NCBI GenBank assembly: GCA_030280995.1
Contig: JASXTE010000002.1
Span: 40,528,183-40,592,182, forward strand
DNA length: 64,000 nt
Reading direction: 5' to 3'
Origin: Hemileia vastatrix
Lineage: Eukaryota; Basidiomycota; Pucciniomycetes; Pucciniales; Zaghouaniaceae
The notes under the pieces were generated by a model. That model was not told where the DNA came from, made no database searches, and saw only the letters and a program-made list of their open reading frames with translations. Positions within the stretch are counted from its first letter, which is position 1, and each line of letters begins with the position of its first letter. A program made the translations under genes and the position numbers. Of this stretch, positions 43,901-54,995 are shown piece after piece.

Positions 43901-44790
43901 GAATTAGCTTAGATTAATTTCACATTAAAGAAGGACACTTTAAGTACTTGGTAGTAGCCAGGAATGATCTGTCAGGATGGGTTGAGGCAGAGCCATTGTT
44001 AAAACTTAAAGCAATTAATGTAGCTGTATTTTTAAAGAAGGAATGGGTGTATAGATATGTTGTGATGAAAATGGTAAATGTGGATTGGGGCGCTGAATTT
44101 TCTGGTTAATTCCAAGAAATTGTTAAAGGGATTGGTGCTAAGATTCAAGTTGCAACACCGTATTATTCAGAGGCAGAAGAAATGATTGAGAGAGGGCATC
44201 AAGTAGTTAAAGATGCACCTGTTAAGCTATGTGGAACAAATGGGGCTAAATGGAAGATTTATTTGCCTTTAGTATTATTTAAAGATAGGATTTCAGTAAA
44301 AAGGAGGACAGGTTTTTCACCTTATGAACTCATGTTTGGTCAAAGGGCAGTATTACCTATTGATCTGGAAGCTGGATCTTTTCTAGGATGCAATTGGGAT
44401 CAAGTGCACTAAACAGAAGACTTAATTTTAGCAAGAGTAGTGCAGATTCAATAGAAGGATGAGTTCTTGGAAAAGGAATCTAAAAGAATGATGCAGATTA
44501 GGAACAAATCAGTGAAATATTGGGATGACCACTTAGTGCACAGATTAAGGGAACTATTAAAACCAGGGGATTTGGTATTGGTATAAAATAGAAGTCTTGA
44601 AAGTAAATGGGGAAAATGTTTGCAGAAAGATTGAATGGTCCTTATAGGATCAGGAAACAGATAACTGGACGGTTTTACTTACTGCAAGAATTCAATGGTA
44701 CTGAATAAAAATGCCAGGTAGCGGCCAATTAGATCAAAAGATTCTACCCAAGAGGGATATAAGTAACACAAAAATTACCTCTGGGGTGAG
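40991..44790 (+). pseudogene. pol (RT, RNase H, integrase) of B3, heavily degraded
   Basis: Readable pieces in order: SKYKPVNVPIPNSNPAFQRP, SMSSYSSPVICVFKHNLKL, RACYGLEDII, an altered catalytic box (GIFFNNGVIKGP for FIDDGG), SKLELCGVAKIL, VDMLYLVQMISSPSL, an array-like stretch NNVRKDVKLI at the minisatellite position, then integrase ELHKNLGHRGQEETYRKVKE, WVQSCPECQPRSYRK and PEAEEMIERGHQ. There are many stops and frame shifts. It aligns throughout with B4 at 48860-52500. It cannot be functional. Confidence 0.85.
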
Positions 44791-45331
44791 GATAAACTAA
44801 CAACAAAGTTTGAAACTTTATATGCTCTGGAAAGAGTATAAACTATCATGATTTTTTGTTTGGGAAAACTATGTGAGACTATAATGCAGCTGTGACAGGT
44901 AGGGTGCAAGCATTGGCAATGAGACTATGGCTGAATAAAAAGTTGGAATTAGCTCCAATATAGATATATGAATGGTAGAATTATTGTTGTCAGAAGAGAA
45001 ATGAAGAAAGGAGTGAAATAGATAAAGGAACAGCTGTCTGGGCAAATCAGAAAGCTACTGTATGCTTAGCAGAAGGTAGTAAATTTAGCTAAAGAAGATT
45101 GGCAGATGGAGTGCCCAAAAATTTAGGCAAATTTTTCATGAAAGGTCTCAATGATGAAGTTAAACCTTGGGGTTTAACATTGTTTAAAAATAGTAGAGGT
45201 AGCAAGAACAATTACTCTCTATGTATAGTTTTTGGGGATAAAAGGCAAGTACGTTGCAAAGCGCTATGTGCTTGCTCATGATTTTTTGGGAAAATTTACG
45301 ACTTTATGATATTTATAAATGTTAACAGAAT
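44791..45331. other. B3 spacer after integrase
   Basis: Corresponds to the B1 and B4 spacers. No conserved frame; nothing further is seen. Confidence 0.5.
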
Positions 45332-46212
45332 TCATAGTTTAAAGAGGGAACAATATACAAGTGCTAAAGTAATGGCGGTAATAAGAAAGGAAAGTGAAGA
45401 AGAGAATCTAAGACTAATTGGAGTCTGCTCTGAAACTACTGGGGAATCCTTTTCACTCTTCTGGCATAATAAAATTGTTGGTATCCGCTGAAAAACAGGA
45501 ATAGAAGTGGAACTAATTTCATTCATCAACTGAATGATCATTTCTATATGATTATAAAAGATGTTCAATTTTTTATCTGAGAAAGCAGGAGCAGGATTAA
45601 AGGAGAATGACATAGCATTGTAAATGAGAAAAAGGTGTGAGAAGATTTGCATGGAATGGACAAAGGGAAGGGGTTAAAGAACCCATCCTAAAAAATGGAT
45701 TCCTTAAAAGATTAGGATAGAGTAATATCAGGTATAGTTAATTAAGAAAAATATTATAATGAACTTACTTGCTAGTTAATTTGAATGCCATGTGGAAGGA
45801 GAAGGCACTCTTACAGTATTGGGCAAAAATGTAGAGGAAGATTGCATGGCAAATCTTGTTTGGAGGATGAAGATGATTCAGCCTTGAGTTGAATGGAAAT
45901 TTCTCATTGAGATTATGCAGGAAGAGACATGCTATTGATGGGTAAAGTTTCATTAGAATGTAAAGTAGTGCTAGTAAGTCAAGCTAGTACAGTAGGAGTG
46001 CTGGATGTATTTCCAGGAGGAAACTGACCAAATTCATTAGGCAATGAAGGATAAGTGTAGGAAAAGATACAAGTTTTATGGAATCTGAAGCATCTATCAC
46101 AGGCAAGTCTGAAGTTGGAATAACCAAAAGGCTTAGAGAAATTACTGTTAAAATTACGGTGGCATAAAAATCTGAAAGCTTTATCTCTAGGTAAGGTACA
46201 ATATTGGGTCAT
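45332..46212 (-). pseudogene. Antisense gene 1 (Zn2Cys6) of family B, copy B3, degraded
   Basis: Starts MTQYCTLPRDKA. The first half of the cluster is lost (FRFLCHRNFNS keeps one cysteine), while RLACDRCFRFHKTC keeps C-x2-C-x6-C. The exon 2 remnant contains MQIFSHLFLIYNAMS and HIEMIIQLMNEISS, as in B1, B2 and B4. A stop occurs between the parts. The conserved second exon confirms the gene model. Confidence 0.72.
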
Positions 46213-46267
46213 GTCTAATTATATTTGTGAGAGCGCTGGGTTTGGATAAGGAGTGAGCAAGGAATAA

Positions 46268-46327
46268 AAAGGAGAACCAACCCATCTTGCATTGTGTCTA
46301 CTGCTTAGTACTTTAGAACAGTCTAAA
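46268..46327 (+). repeat. Family B LTR fragment (terminal 60 bases)
   Basis: AAGGAGAACCAACCCATC through AACAGTCTAAA, matching the inner end of the B1 3' LTR and the complement of 29819 onward. The terminal ACA has become AAA. The primer-binding site ATTGGTGTCCCAACAGTGGC follows. Confidence 0.85.
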
Positions 46328-46576
46328 ATTGGTGTCCCAACAGTGGCATAATTGTAACTAGTATTTTTGATTAGATTGTTTGGTTTTTTTTTAGGTTTTT
46401 GTCAAGAGGACGTAATCAAGCCGGCACTTCAGCGGAAGAGTCGTAGGGTCTACAACAAGTGGATCAATAGCCGTTATCAGAGGATAGCGTAGGGCTGTAT
46501 CGTTAAAACAGTCAGGTTTAATTACCAAGTGTGTGTTTTTTCTTTGTGATCTTTGTTTTGATTTGATATTTCGGGA

Positions 46577-47607
46577 ATGGAACCTACTGCGACTACATCT
46601 AAGGGATGTCAGGAGAGGGTTAAATCGCCCAATTCTTTGGCATTGTTGCCAAAAATGGTAACCACAATTATTAGGTGTAAAGACGAAAGCTTGCGCTTTG
46701 CGTCATTAATACCAAAAAGTTTTTACGCAGGTTTGAACAAGCAGCGGAAGTTCATGGAGCAACCGAATATGATATGGTATGACAAGTACTATTCTTTGTA
46801 TCTGATGAGTGCAAAGAAGATTTAGAGGATCTGAAAGGGCATGAGGAGCAAAATTGGTCAGCGCTAAAAGAACAAATGCTCAAGAGATGGCCAAAGGTTA
46901 GCAAGGAAACTAGGTATACAATGAAGGACCTGGATATTTTGGTAAATAGGGTCAAAGCTACAGGAGGTGTTCGGGACCCCAAAGAATTTAAAAGTTTTAG
47001 GGAAGATTTTAATCGGATAGTAGAATATTTAGTTAGTAACGAAGATTTTGGTGATGTTAATGCGTTGTTACCCTGGTTTTGTGAAGCGTTAATGCCAGAA
47101 GTTGAATACTGGGCAAAAAGGCGCTTGGATAACGAAGGAAAGTTGGCTGAAAAGAGGGACGGAAATTATAAGTACCCCGGATTAGAAGAAGTAGAAATGG
47201 AAGTGCAAGCTGAAATGAAGTTGCGTCGAGTTGAGCGACCTGCAGCAAGGGTGGCTCTGGATAATGAGGATATGGGGGAAGATGCGCCAGGCGTACGATC
47301 GCCTTCTCAGATCTTGTCTCCTAAAGATAAAATTCTCTCTAAGGATCCATATTCAGTCATGGCAAGAATCGATGAGTTGGAGAAGAAGATAGTTGAAGCG
47401 GAAAAGCAAAAGAATAGTTTAGGCCCAAGAGTTCTCCTCAAACTTTGCGTTTTTCTGCTATGGTGTGCTATTATTGTAATAAAGAGGGGCATACAAGGAT
47501 GAGGTGTAATGCGCTTCAAAAGGATAAAGAGGAAAATGTAGTTTACGAGGATGGGACTACGCTTATGTTGGAAGATGTTACCAAGTTGATTAAAGAAAAA
47601 GATTGAG
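46577..47607 (+). pseudogene. gag of family B, copy B4
   Basis: Starts MEPTATTSKGCQERVK, shifts frame near MSAKKI, and is open again from 46876 (MLKRWPKVSKETRYTMKDLD through WAKRRLDNEGKLAEKRDGN). The zinc knuckle CYYCNKEGHTRMRC (about 47465-47510) is in a third frame, after a shift at NSLGPR. The central part is helical and acidic with no detectable similarity to family A gag. It is about 340 codons if joined. Confidence 0.82.
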
Positions 47608-47609
47608 GG

Positions 47610-48700
47610 ATGCGAGCCATGGTCATTGATCATATTAATAAAAAGTTTATGGAAAGCAGGTCAAGAAAGGGTAAAGAGCCGGAAAAAAAGGAGAAAAGCA
47701 AGGATGCGAAGCCAGTTAATTTTGCAGTTACTTGCGCGGTGTTAGATTTTAAAGTAAAAGAAGGAGGGGTTGCAGCACCACTTACCGCAGCACAATTGGA
47801 GATGTTCGCGTAAAAGCATAAGAAAATGGCCCCACCTACAATTACTAGGCCAAGAAGGGCTGGCGCAAGGTATGCAAATCCAGAGGATATGGAGGAAGTA
47901 GGGTATACTACTAGATAAAATACACCTGCGCCTATCGAGGATGTTGAAATGGACGGTATGGACTCTGGAGGCTATAATGTGGATCACCAGGAAGTAGAAC
48001 AGACAGCAATGTTGGAGGAGCCAGTGGTAGTACAGCAAAGAGCGGTACCTGCTGAAGGAATGCCAGGAGCAAAGCATAATACTCCAAAGAACCCACTTGG
48101 AAGAGCAAAAGCTGGTGCCAAGGCAACTCAGCCTAAATGGAGAATGCAGCTCCCAGTTCATTCTGATTTTCCTAAAGCTGCCAAGGATTTAGTTGTGGAA
48201 TGTTTGAAGAATAAAGTTTCTGTTCCATTGGGGATGCTGACTGCAGTAGCGCCAGATGTAGCAAATGGAATCGTGGAAAAGTGCAGAAAGAAAAGGATTG
48301 CTAATTGCGCTGAGTTTGATATGGCGGAACAGTCATTTCAGCTAGTTTTTGAATTACCTAGGGCGCCACATTACGCAGGACCCTTAGGGTATTTAACTAT
48401 TACGGTAAATGGTAAGCAAATTAAAGCGTTAGTGGATACGGGTTCACAAATCAATGTGGTATTAGTGGATGAGGCAGTTGAATTATGCCTTCCTGTAAAA
48501 GATGGCGAAGGCACTGTTGCAGGAATTGGGGGAGGTAGGTTACCTGTTATAGGTGTAGCAGAGTATGTACGCACTAGAGTTGAGGGAGCAACAAGCAATA
48601 TACATTTTTATGTTCCAATAAGTGTAGTTAAACCAGTTTTAGGCACACCATTATAAATCGATTATTCGGCGACTATAGATTATTGTTTAAATAAGACTAT
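47610..48700 (+). pseudogene. Aspartic protease region of B4
   Basis: ALVDTGSQINVVLVDEAVEL has the catalytic D-T-G. SVVKPVLGTPL then stops (TAA) where B2 reads FLIDYSATID. Earlier stops lie near EMFA and after YTTR. The N-terminal part is Pro/acid-rich. It aligns with 27457-28383 of B2. Confidence 0.82.
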
Positions 48701-49397
48701 AGGAATAAGGATTATGGGTGATGATTGTGTTCCAGTAACAGCAGTCTTAGTAGCGCCCAAGGATGGTGGCTGGGAAACTTAGTACTCTGGAGCTGCGTGG
48801 TTAGAGAAAGAAAGAGAGTTTTATGAGGAAGTCTCAGATGAGGAGATAGGGCGACCGCCAAGAAGGCACCAACATTTTCATTAGGGACTGGCATTTTAGG
48901 TTTTACTATCTCCCAGGATGAGAGGAACCCGGATAGTGACCAGTCAGTCCAACAAGGAGGGATACGTAAAGTGGTACTTCATAGGTGTCTTGGGAATACT
49001 ACTGTAGAATGTATTATACCTAAGATTTTTAATTTCTTAAATTTTGGATATTGTTAGACTTATATTAAAAAAAAAGACAAAAACAGGATTTAGGTGAAAC
49101 CTGTAGTTATACTAGAAAGGGTTTTATTTTAATTAATGAAGGAAGCAGTAAGGACTGTTTTGCATCTAAGTCTAAACCAGTAGCTGTTAAGGTTAAACCA
49201 GTGAATATAGCAATGCCTGCTTTTAATCCTCTTTGCAGAGGCCGGCGCTATCTAGAAATCCTTATGATACACCTTTAACAAAGTTTCCGCCTAATTTTGC
49301 GTTCACTAGTAAGATTATGATGGAAAGGCTTCAGATGGTAGATTTTGGACCAGAGGGCTGGTAATTGTAGGAAGAAAAGAAGTTATTATTACATGTT
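48701..49397 (+). pseudogene. Protease-RT linker of B4 pol
   Basis: Broken frames matching B2 26567-27456 and B3 41000-41890, including KPVAVKVKPVNIAMP. One stop (WYLW-like TAG) lies directly before the RT frame. No separate gene. Confidence 0.65.
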
Positions 49398-50963
49398 ATG
49401 GTTCTTAGGGAAAAGGCTATTGCATTTTTAGAAGAGGAAAGAGATTTGTTAAAACACTCTTATGGTAAACCTTATATTGTTCCAGTTATACCTCATGCGC
49501 CGTGGCAAAAGAAGGCTTTTCCAATACCGGCGGCTATAAGAGAAAAGTATATGGAATTAATTAGGGGAAGGTTAAAGTCCGGCTTATATGAACAGTCTAT
49601 GTCTAGTTATTCAAGTCCAGTGTTTTGTGTGGTCAAACATAATGGTAAATTAAGGGTTGTTCATGATCTTAGGGTGATGAACAAGGTTACAGTAAAGGAT
49701 GCAGGGATGCCACCAATGCCAGAAGAATTTGTGGAATCTTTTGCGGGGCGTGCATGTTACGGATTAGGTGATATTATAGGAGGATACAATGAGCGTGAGT
49801 TGGACAAATCGTCCAGACCCATGACGACGTTTGAAACACCACTGGGGCACTTTAGGTTGACAAGGTTACCGCAAGGTGCAACAAATTCTGTGGCAGTATA
49901 TCAAGCACAGAATATGTGGATATTGCAGGATGAAATTCCAGAACATGTGGGAATTTTCATTGATGATGGCGGTATAAAAGGACCAGCCAGTGATTATGAA
50001 CGGGAAGTGTTAAAAGAAAATCCGTATATTAGAAAGTTTATTTGGGAATATGCAATTACCCTGGAAAGAGTGCTATTTAGGATAGAGGAGGCAGGATTAA
50101 CGATTTCTGGGTCTAAATTTGCCTGTTGTGTTCCAGCGCTAGATATAGTGGGACAAGTGGTATGCAAGGAAGGGAGAATCTTTGCTGAAAAAAAGAGGAA
50201 TAAGGTACTTACATGGCCAAGACCAAGAAATACTAAGGAAGTTAGAGGGTTTTTAGGCATTTGTACATATGTAAGAATGTTTATTCAAGATTTTTCTTTG
50301 TTGTCTTCGCCTTTACGGCACTTAACAAGAAAGGATGTTGTATGGGATTGGACGGAGGAATGTGAGGAGTCATTTGAGTTATTAAAGAGGATTGTAGGAA
50401 AAGATATTCTTTTGAAGAAATTGGAGTATAGACCAGGCGCTGGAAAAATTTCTCTAGTGGTGGATTCTAGTGTGTCCGCGGTGGGCGCAGTTTTGATGCA
50501 GGAGGACGAAGAATGTAATGATAGACCTGTCCTTTACAAGTCCAAGACTTTTACCAAAGTGGAGTCTAAGTACTCCCAGTCTAAGCTGGAGTTATGTGGA
50601 GTAGCGAAGATTCTTAAAAAGCTACAATGGATGCTTTGGGGGCAGCATTTCAAGCTGCAGGGTGATGCGCTATTGTTGGTGCAAATGATTAGTAGCCCGA
50701 GTTTACCAGATGCGCCCATGACAAGGTGGGTAGCGCAGCTTAATTTGTTCTCTTTTGATTTAGTCCATAAGCCAGCGAAATCTTTCACTATGCCAGATGC
50801 GCTGTGGAGAAGACCGTTGTGTGAAGAAGACTTGGAAGCGGAAGAATTTGAAGAAGATAAGAGATGGGTAAACGGGATAGATTATTGTTATACAAAATTT
50901 GGCAAGAACGTCCGTAACGACGATAACTATCAGGCAAGAATGTCCGTGAAGACCATAAACTAG
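49398..50963 (+). CDS. Reverse transcriptase and RNase H of B4
   Basis: 521 open codons. RT blocks: YSSPVFCVVKHNGKLRVVHD, CYGLGDIIGGYNEREL, FRLTRLPQGATNSVAVYQ, and GIFIDDGGIKGP containing the catalytic IDD pair. RNase H follows, with SLVVDSSVSAVGAVLMQEDE, SKYSQSKLELCGVAKIL and GDALLLVQMISS; the tether ends PDALWRRPLC (LSRR in B2). RT and RNase H are fused in one frame, as usual for Ty3/gypsy. The C-terminus runs into the minisatellite (NVRNDDNYQARMSVK). The best-preserved polymerase in the window. Confidence 0.93.
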   Translation: MVLREKAIAFLEEERDLLKHSYGKPYIVPVIPHAPWQKKAFPIPAAIREKYMELIRGRLKSGLYEQSMSSYSSPVFCVVKHNGKLRVVHDLRVMNKVTVKDAGMPPMPEEFVESFAGRACYGLGDIIGGYNERELDKSSRPMTTFETPLGHFRLTRLPQGATNSVAVYQAQNMWILQDEIPEHVGIFIDDGGIKGPASDYEREVLKENPYIRKFIWEYAITLERVLFRIEEAGLTISGSKFACCVPALDIVGQVVCKEGRIFAEKKRNKVLTWPRPRNTKEVRGFLGICTYVRMFIQDFSLLSSPLRHLTRKDVVWDWTEECEESFELLKRIVGKDILLKKLEYRPGAGKISLVVDSSVSAVGAVLMQEDEECNDRPVLYKSKTFTKVESKYSQSKLELCGVAKILKKLQWMLWGQHFKLQGDALLLVQMISSPSLPDAPMTRWVAQLNLFSFDLVHKPAKSFTMPDALWRRPLCEEDLEAEEFEEDKRWVNGIDYCYTKFGKNVRNDDNYQARMSVKTIN

Positions 50964-51020
50964 TAGGTAGTATTGTCCGTAATGACAATAAACTAGTAAT
51001 GTGGAATGTCCGAAAAGACA
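50895..51020 (+). repeat. Decayed pol minisatellite of B4
   Basis: Three to four imperfect units around GTCCGTAACGACGATAAC, GTCCGTGAAGACCATAAAC, GTCCGTAATGACAATAAAC and GTCCGAAAAGACATAAA. It matches the cleaner 33-base array at 25088-25253 of B2. Confidence 0.7.
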
Positions 51021-51129
51021 TAAAATTAAATGCTGACAATGTAAAGGATGTTTGTAGCAAGGTGAACTGCAACTGGATTTAGGGAACACTGAAGCTAATG
51101 TAGCGACAAGGAGTGCGCAAGGCAAGGAA

Positions 51130-52517
51130 GTGGAGGAGTCAGATGATGAAGATACTTTAAAGGGAATTCAGGATAGTAGTACTCAACTCGAAGTGGGGGA
51201 GTATTTAGAAGACAACACATCTACAGATGAGGGAGTAGAATTGTTAAAGTTATATTTGGAAGGTAATAGTCGACCGGATTTTTGCGATAAAAAGGTTTGG
51301 TGCAATATTAAAAAGCGCGCTAAAGGCTATTTTATTAAAAATGGGAAGTTATGGAAAATCAAGCTTTGTCTCCTCAGTTAGTTATTCAAACTAGGGAAGG
51401 GAAGGAGAAGATACTCAGGGAGTTACACAAGAATTTAGGAAATAGAGGTCAAGATGAGACTCATCGCAGAGTTAGGGAAATATTCTGTTGGACCAACATG
51501 AAAAATGAAGTAAGAGATTGGGTTAAATCTTGTCCTGAATGCCAGCGCAGAAGTTACAGAAAGCCAAAAGAAAAAGGGAGAGCGACGGGCGAGGATACTG
51601 TTTTTGGTAGGGTCAGTTTAGATGCAGTCCATATAAAAGAAGGATGCTTTAAATACTTGGTAGTAGCCAGGGATGATCTATGAGGATGGGTTGAAGCAGC
51701 CCCGTTGATAAACCTCAAGGCAAGTAATGTGGCTGAGTTTTTGAAGAAAGAATGGATTTATAGGTATGGGGTAATGAAGATGGTAACCATAGATGGTGGC
51801 TCTGAATTTGTGGGAGAATTCCAAGAAGTAGTAAAAGGTATTGGTGCAAATTTACGAGTTGCAACACCATATTATCCTGAAGCAGAGGGAATGGTAGAAA
51901 GAGGGCATCAAGTTATAAAAGATGCGCTTGTTAAGTTATGTGGAAATAATGGGGCAAAGTGGAAGAGCTACTTGCCATTAGTTTTGTTTGTGGACAGGAT
52001 TTCAGTTAAAAGGACAACAGGGTTTTCGCCATTCAAGCTTATGTTTGGTCAAAGGGCGGTATTACCTATTGATCTGGAGGATGGATCTTTCCTAGGATGT
52101 GATTGGGATCAAGTGCACTCAACTGAAGATCTAATTCTAGCAAGGGTAGCACAACTTGAAGGAAAAGACGAGTTTGTTGAACAAGCTTATGAAAGAATGA
52201 TGCAGATCTGGGACAAGTCAGTTAAATATTGGGATGAGCGCTTAGGGCATAGGTTAAGAAAGCCATTGAACCCAGGAGATTTGGTTTTGGTTTATAATAG
52301 AAGTTTAGAAAGCCAATTGGGGAAGATGTTTTCTGACAGATGGAATGGTCCTTATAGGATAAGAAAGCAGATAACTGGAGGGTCTTACTTACTGGAAGAA
52401 TTAGATGGTACTGAGTGGAAGCGGCGTGTGGCAGCTGACCAGATCAAAAGATTCTACCCACGGGGTGTTCCAGTGATACAAGATAACCTCTGGAATGAGG
52501 AAAAACTACCAGAATAA
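51130..52517 (+). pseudogene. Integrase of B4
   Basis: Zinc domain ELHKNLGNRGQDETHRRVRE and WVKSCPECQRRSYRK; the core has SLDAVHI, VTIDGGSEF and PEAEGMVERGHQ (D,D,E all present), then NPGDLVLVYNRSLES and NGPYRIRKQIT (GPY). A frame shift lies near 51360 and a TGA after RDDL (51680, where B2 reads LSGW). From 51705 to 52517 the frame is open for 270 codons. It ends RFYPRGVPVIQDNLWNEE without a chromodomain. A histidine of the HHCC motif is changed (GHRG to GNRG). Confidence 0.9.
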
Positions 52518-53125
52518 TACCTCCGGGAAGAGGTTAAACTAACAAGTTATGTTGAGTTTTGTTTTTATAAGAGGACTCACAGGAGGCTTTGACACAGTTG
52601 TGACAGATAGAGGGCACTAACTGGAAGTTAGGCGGACTATGGCTGAACAGGCAACTGGCATAAGGGCTTAGATGAGGGCATAGAGGAAAATGAAATCTTA
52701 TATATTTTCATCGTTAGAGGGGACATGACCAAATAGGTAATTGGATTAAAGGAGATGTGTACCATGTAAACGCAAAAGACGCTGGGAATTTAGCCAATGG
52801 GTTAACTAAACAGGAGTGGAATAGCGATTTATAGATGGGGCGCTCTACAGTTCAATTTCTTATTCTACATGGTATATCGCTGTATCACAGTAGAGGTGGT
52901 AAAGTTTTATGATATAAAGTTAATTTGGGATTTTTTTGAGGGGTTTACAGTTTTTTAAAGAAAGTAGAGGGAGAAAAGTTAGGCGCTCTAAAAGTATGGA
53001 AGAAAGGTGTAATAAAATAGCGCCATGTCTAAAAAGATTATTTGATGGCATAGCATGAAAAATATATGAAGACTATGTACATGGAGAATGGACAGAGGAG
53101 GCTCATAAGGAGAAGCGCTAGTGGT
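52518..53125. other. B4 spacer between integrase and antisense gene 1
   Basis: Convergent 3' ends. No conserved reading frame. Confidence 0.5.
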
Positions 53126-53925
53126 CTATTCAGTATCAGGATGAAAGCTAATAGGATATCCTTTCCAGTCTTCAGGAATGATGAAGTGACGGGTATCGGC
53201 GGGGAATCCAAGAATAGTTGTTGAGCTGATTTTGTTCATTAGTTGACCTATCATTTCTATATGAGTATAGTGAGCTTCAAGTTCAGCGTCAGAAAAAGCT
53301 GGTGCGTTATTGTAGGATAGGGACATAGCGTCATATATAAGACGAAGTCTGGAAAACATTCGCATGGAATGGACAAAGGGTAAAGGAATGTGAACCAATC
53401 CCAAGAAGATGGATTCATTGAAGCCTGACAGGAAGTTACTAAGCAAGAAGAGCATAAGTATTGTGAAGGATACTTACTTGCTAATAAGTTTTGTGGACGC
53501 GCTGACCGTGAAGTAACGGTAACCGCATCAGGAGCAGCTGTAGGGGAGCCTGAGCGCATGGAAGCACTGGAACTCAGAGGGGAAGAAAGTGTAGCGCTAG
53601 GCTGTATGGATATTTCGCGCCTGGGAAAACTAGGAAGTGATGGCGACTCATAAGGAACATTTTTATTATTAGTGGAAATAGTGGGACTAGTGGTGGTAAT
53701 TATGGGAGCGCTACTAGTAGAGCTAGGTGGAAAGCGAATATAACCAGTAGGCTGAAGAGTATTCTGGTTAAGGGAGGTATTGAAAGTTTTGTGGTATCTA
53801 AAGCAACTATTACAGGCAGGTCTAAAAGAGGCATACCCCGGAGGTCTAGAAAATGTACAGTTAAAGTTACGGCGTTTTCAAAATGAGCAAGCTTGATCTC
53901 TGGGAACTGTGCGATATTGAGTCAT
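53126..53925 (-). pseudogene. Antisense gene 1 (Zn2Cys6) of family B, copy B4
   Basis: Starts MTQYRTVPRDQACSF, then TGA replaces the second cluster cysteine (CSF-stop-KRRNFNC), and the sixth is Phe (RYHKTF). The frame is otherwise open. Exon 1 is 53925-53478 and exon 2 is 53424-53126, with a 53-base intron with GTAAGT donor and GTCAG acceptor. The conserved exon 2 has HSMRMFSRLRLIYDAMS and HIEMIGQLMNKISS and ends PEDWKGYPISFHPDTE, which shows the ancestral C-terminus lost in B2 by a frameshift. Confidence 0.8.
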
Positions 53926-54080
53926 GATGTTAGGATAGAAGAAATTAAGGTTATTAGAAGGGCTATTTATAGGTTAACAATAGCATTATAAAGAAGTCAT
54001 CAGTTGAGCCACGTCTGACTTGAGCGCTGGATGGTTTCTAAGAAGCTAGTAAGAAGCGTTTCTCATAATGAAGAACCCAA

Positions 54081-54640
54081 GGATTTAAAGTAATGACAAT
54101 TCCTTAAGCCAAAATGCAGATCAAGTCTAGAAACTAGGTTTGGGACTTTCCACAAGTATAGGCTAGAGGAACCCCATGAAACAAATTAATGTTATCATGA
54201 TACCATTTATACAACACAAGGTCGTGGGCCCATTACTTTAATTTCATAAATTGAAATATCATATTTATTTATTAAAAATTTATGGAAGAATATTAAATAT
54301 TTGGTGACTCTACAAATCCCCATACTTTTTAGATATACCTAAATAATGTTTAAATTTATTACCTTTTTCTTCTTTTTTTAACTTGTTTATTTGTTGGATT
54401 AACTTTTGACTGATCTGGAAAGAGCAACTGAAATTCTTGAAGTCTTGACAAGATTCCAAACCTGGAGGAGCCTTTGTGGTTTGGTGATTATCGTAAGAAG
54501 AATTCAAAAATGTTTCGATGATTCTATTTCCTAATCCAAAATCGATTATACATCTATGATCCGGGAAATATAATCCATGTCCTTTAATTTTTGCAGGTGA
54601 CGGAATAGGTTGTCCAGTGATAGGATTAATATATGTGAAA
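54081..54640 (-). pseudogene. Repeat D, copy 1: 3' end of an unidentified DNA-transposon gene
   Basis: Matches 59411-59980 closely in direct orientation and 61420-61700 in inverted orientation. The minus-strand frame contains PAKIKGHGLYFPDHRCIIDF, then SSYDNHQTTKAPPGLESC and SCSFQISQKLIQQI. The pattern of a PDxxxxxDF segment followed by DNHQT and a final SxQI strand reminds me of 2OG-Fe(II)/TET-JBP-like proteins found in basidiomycete transposons, but I am not certain. The N-terminal part is missing here. Confidence 0.4.
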
Positions 54641-54995
54641 ATTCAGGTACACCTCTACAAATTTCATAAACATTTTGAATTGAAGCAAAAATACACATGT
54701 TTACGCTGATATTTGCTTTTAGATCAAGGTACACCTTTTCAATTTTTAAGAACAATGTGTTGAAAGGAAACAATATAGTGGTAAACCCAATCATGTGTAC
54801 CCTGATCTTTGTGCAAAGATCAGGGTACACTTCTCAAAATCTCTGATACATTTTTATCAAGACCAATATACAATGGTGGACTCTGATGTTCAGCCAAAGA
54901 TGAAGGTCCACCTCTTCAAATATCACTGAACACATGGTTGCAGGCAAAAATAGCATGGTGTACCCTGATCTTTGGCCAAAGATCAGGGTACACGT
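54636..54995. repeat. Degenerate tandem repeat with palindromic cores
   Basis: Five units, 79-101 bases apart, each ending like TCAGGGTACACCTCTTCAAAT (near 54640, 54722, 54823, 54906, 54985). Two units contain near-perfect palindromes, GTACCCTGATCTTTG followed by CAAAGATCAGGGTAC, at about 54797-54830 and 54958-54991. Each could form a hairpin of about 15 base pairs. Confidence 0.8.

Larger units (their letters stand above)
40991..46267 (+). mobile_element. Ty3/gypsy family B, copy B3 (degraded)
   Basis: Begins inside the protease-RT part of pol right after the B1 LTR, so B1 was probably inserted into B3, whose 5' part would lie left of the window. It runs through RT, RNase H, integrase and antisense gene 1, then stops at a fragment of family B LTR. 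Antisense gene 2 and most of the 3' LTR are missing. Confidence 0.82.
46268..54080 (+). mobile_element. Ty3/gypsy family B, copy B4
   Basis: Begins with only the last 60 bases of a 5' LTR, then primer-binding site, gag, protease, RT, RNase H, integrase and antisense gene 1. It ends abruptly at about 54080, upstream of that gene, where repeat D begins. Antisense gene 2 and the 3' LTR are missing. It has the best-preserved family B pol. Confidence 0.88.

Noticed and set aside
54797..54991. Hairpins as bacterial-type terminators
   Set aside because: The gene style is eukaryotic, with spliceosomal introns; hairpins lack a functional context as terminators.
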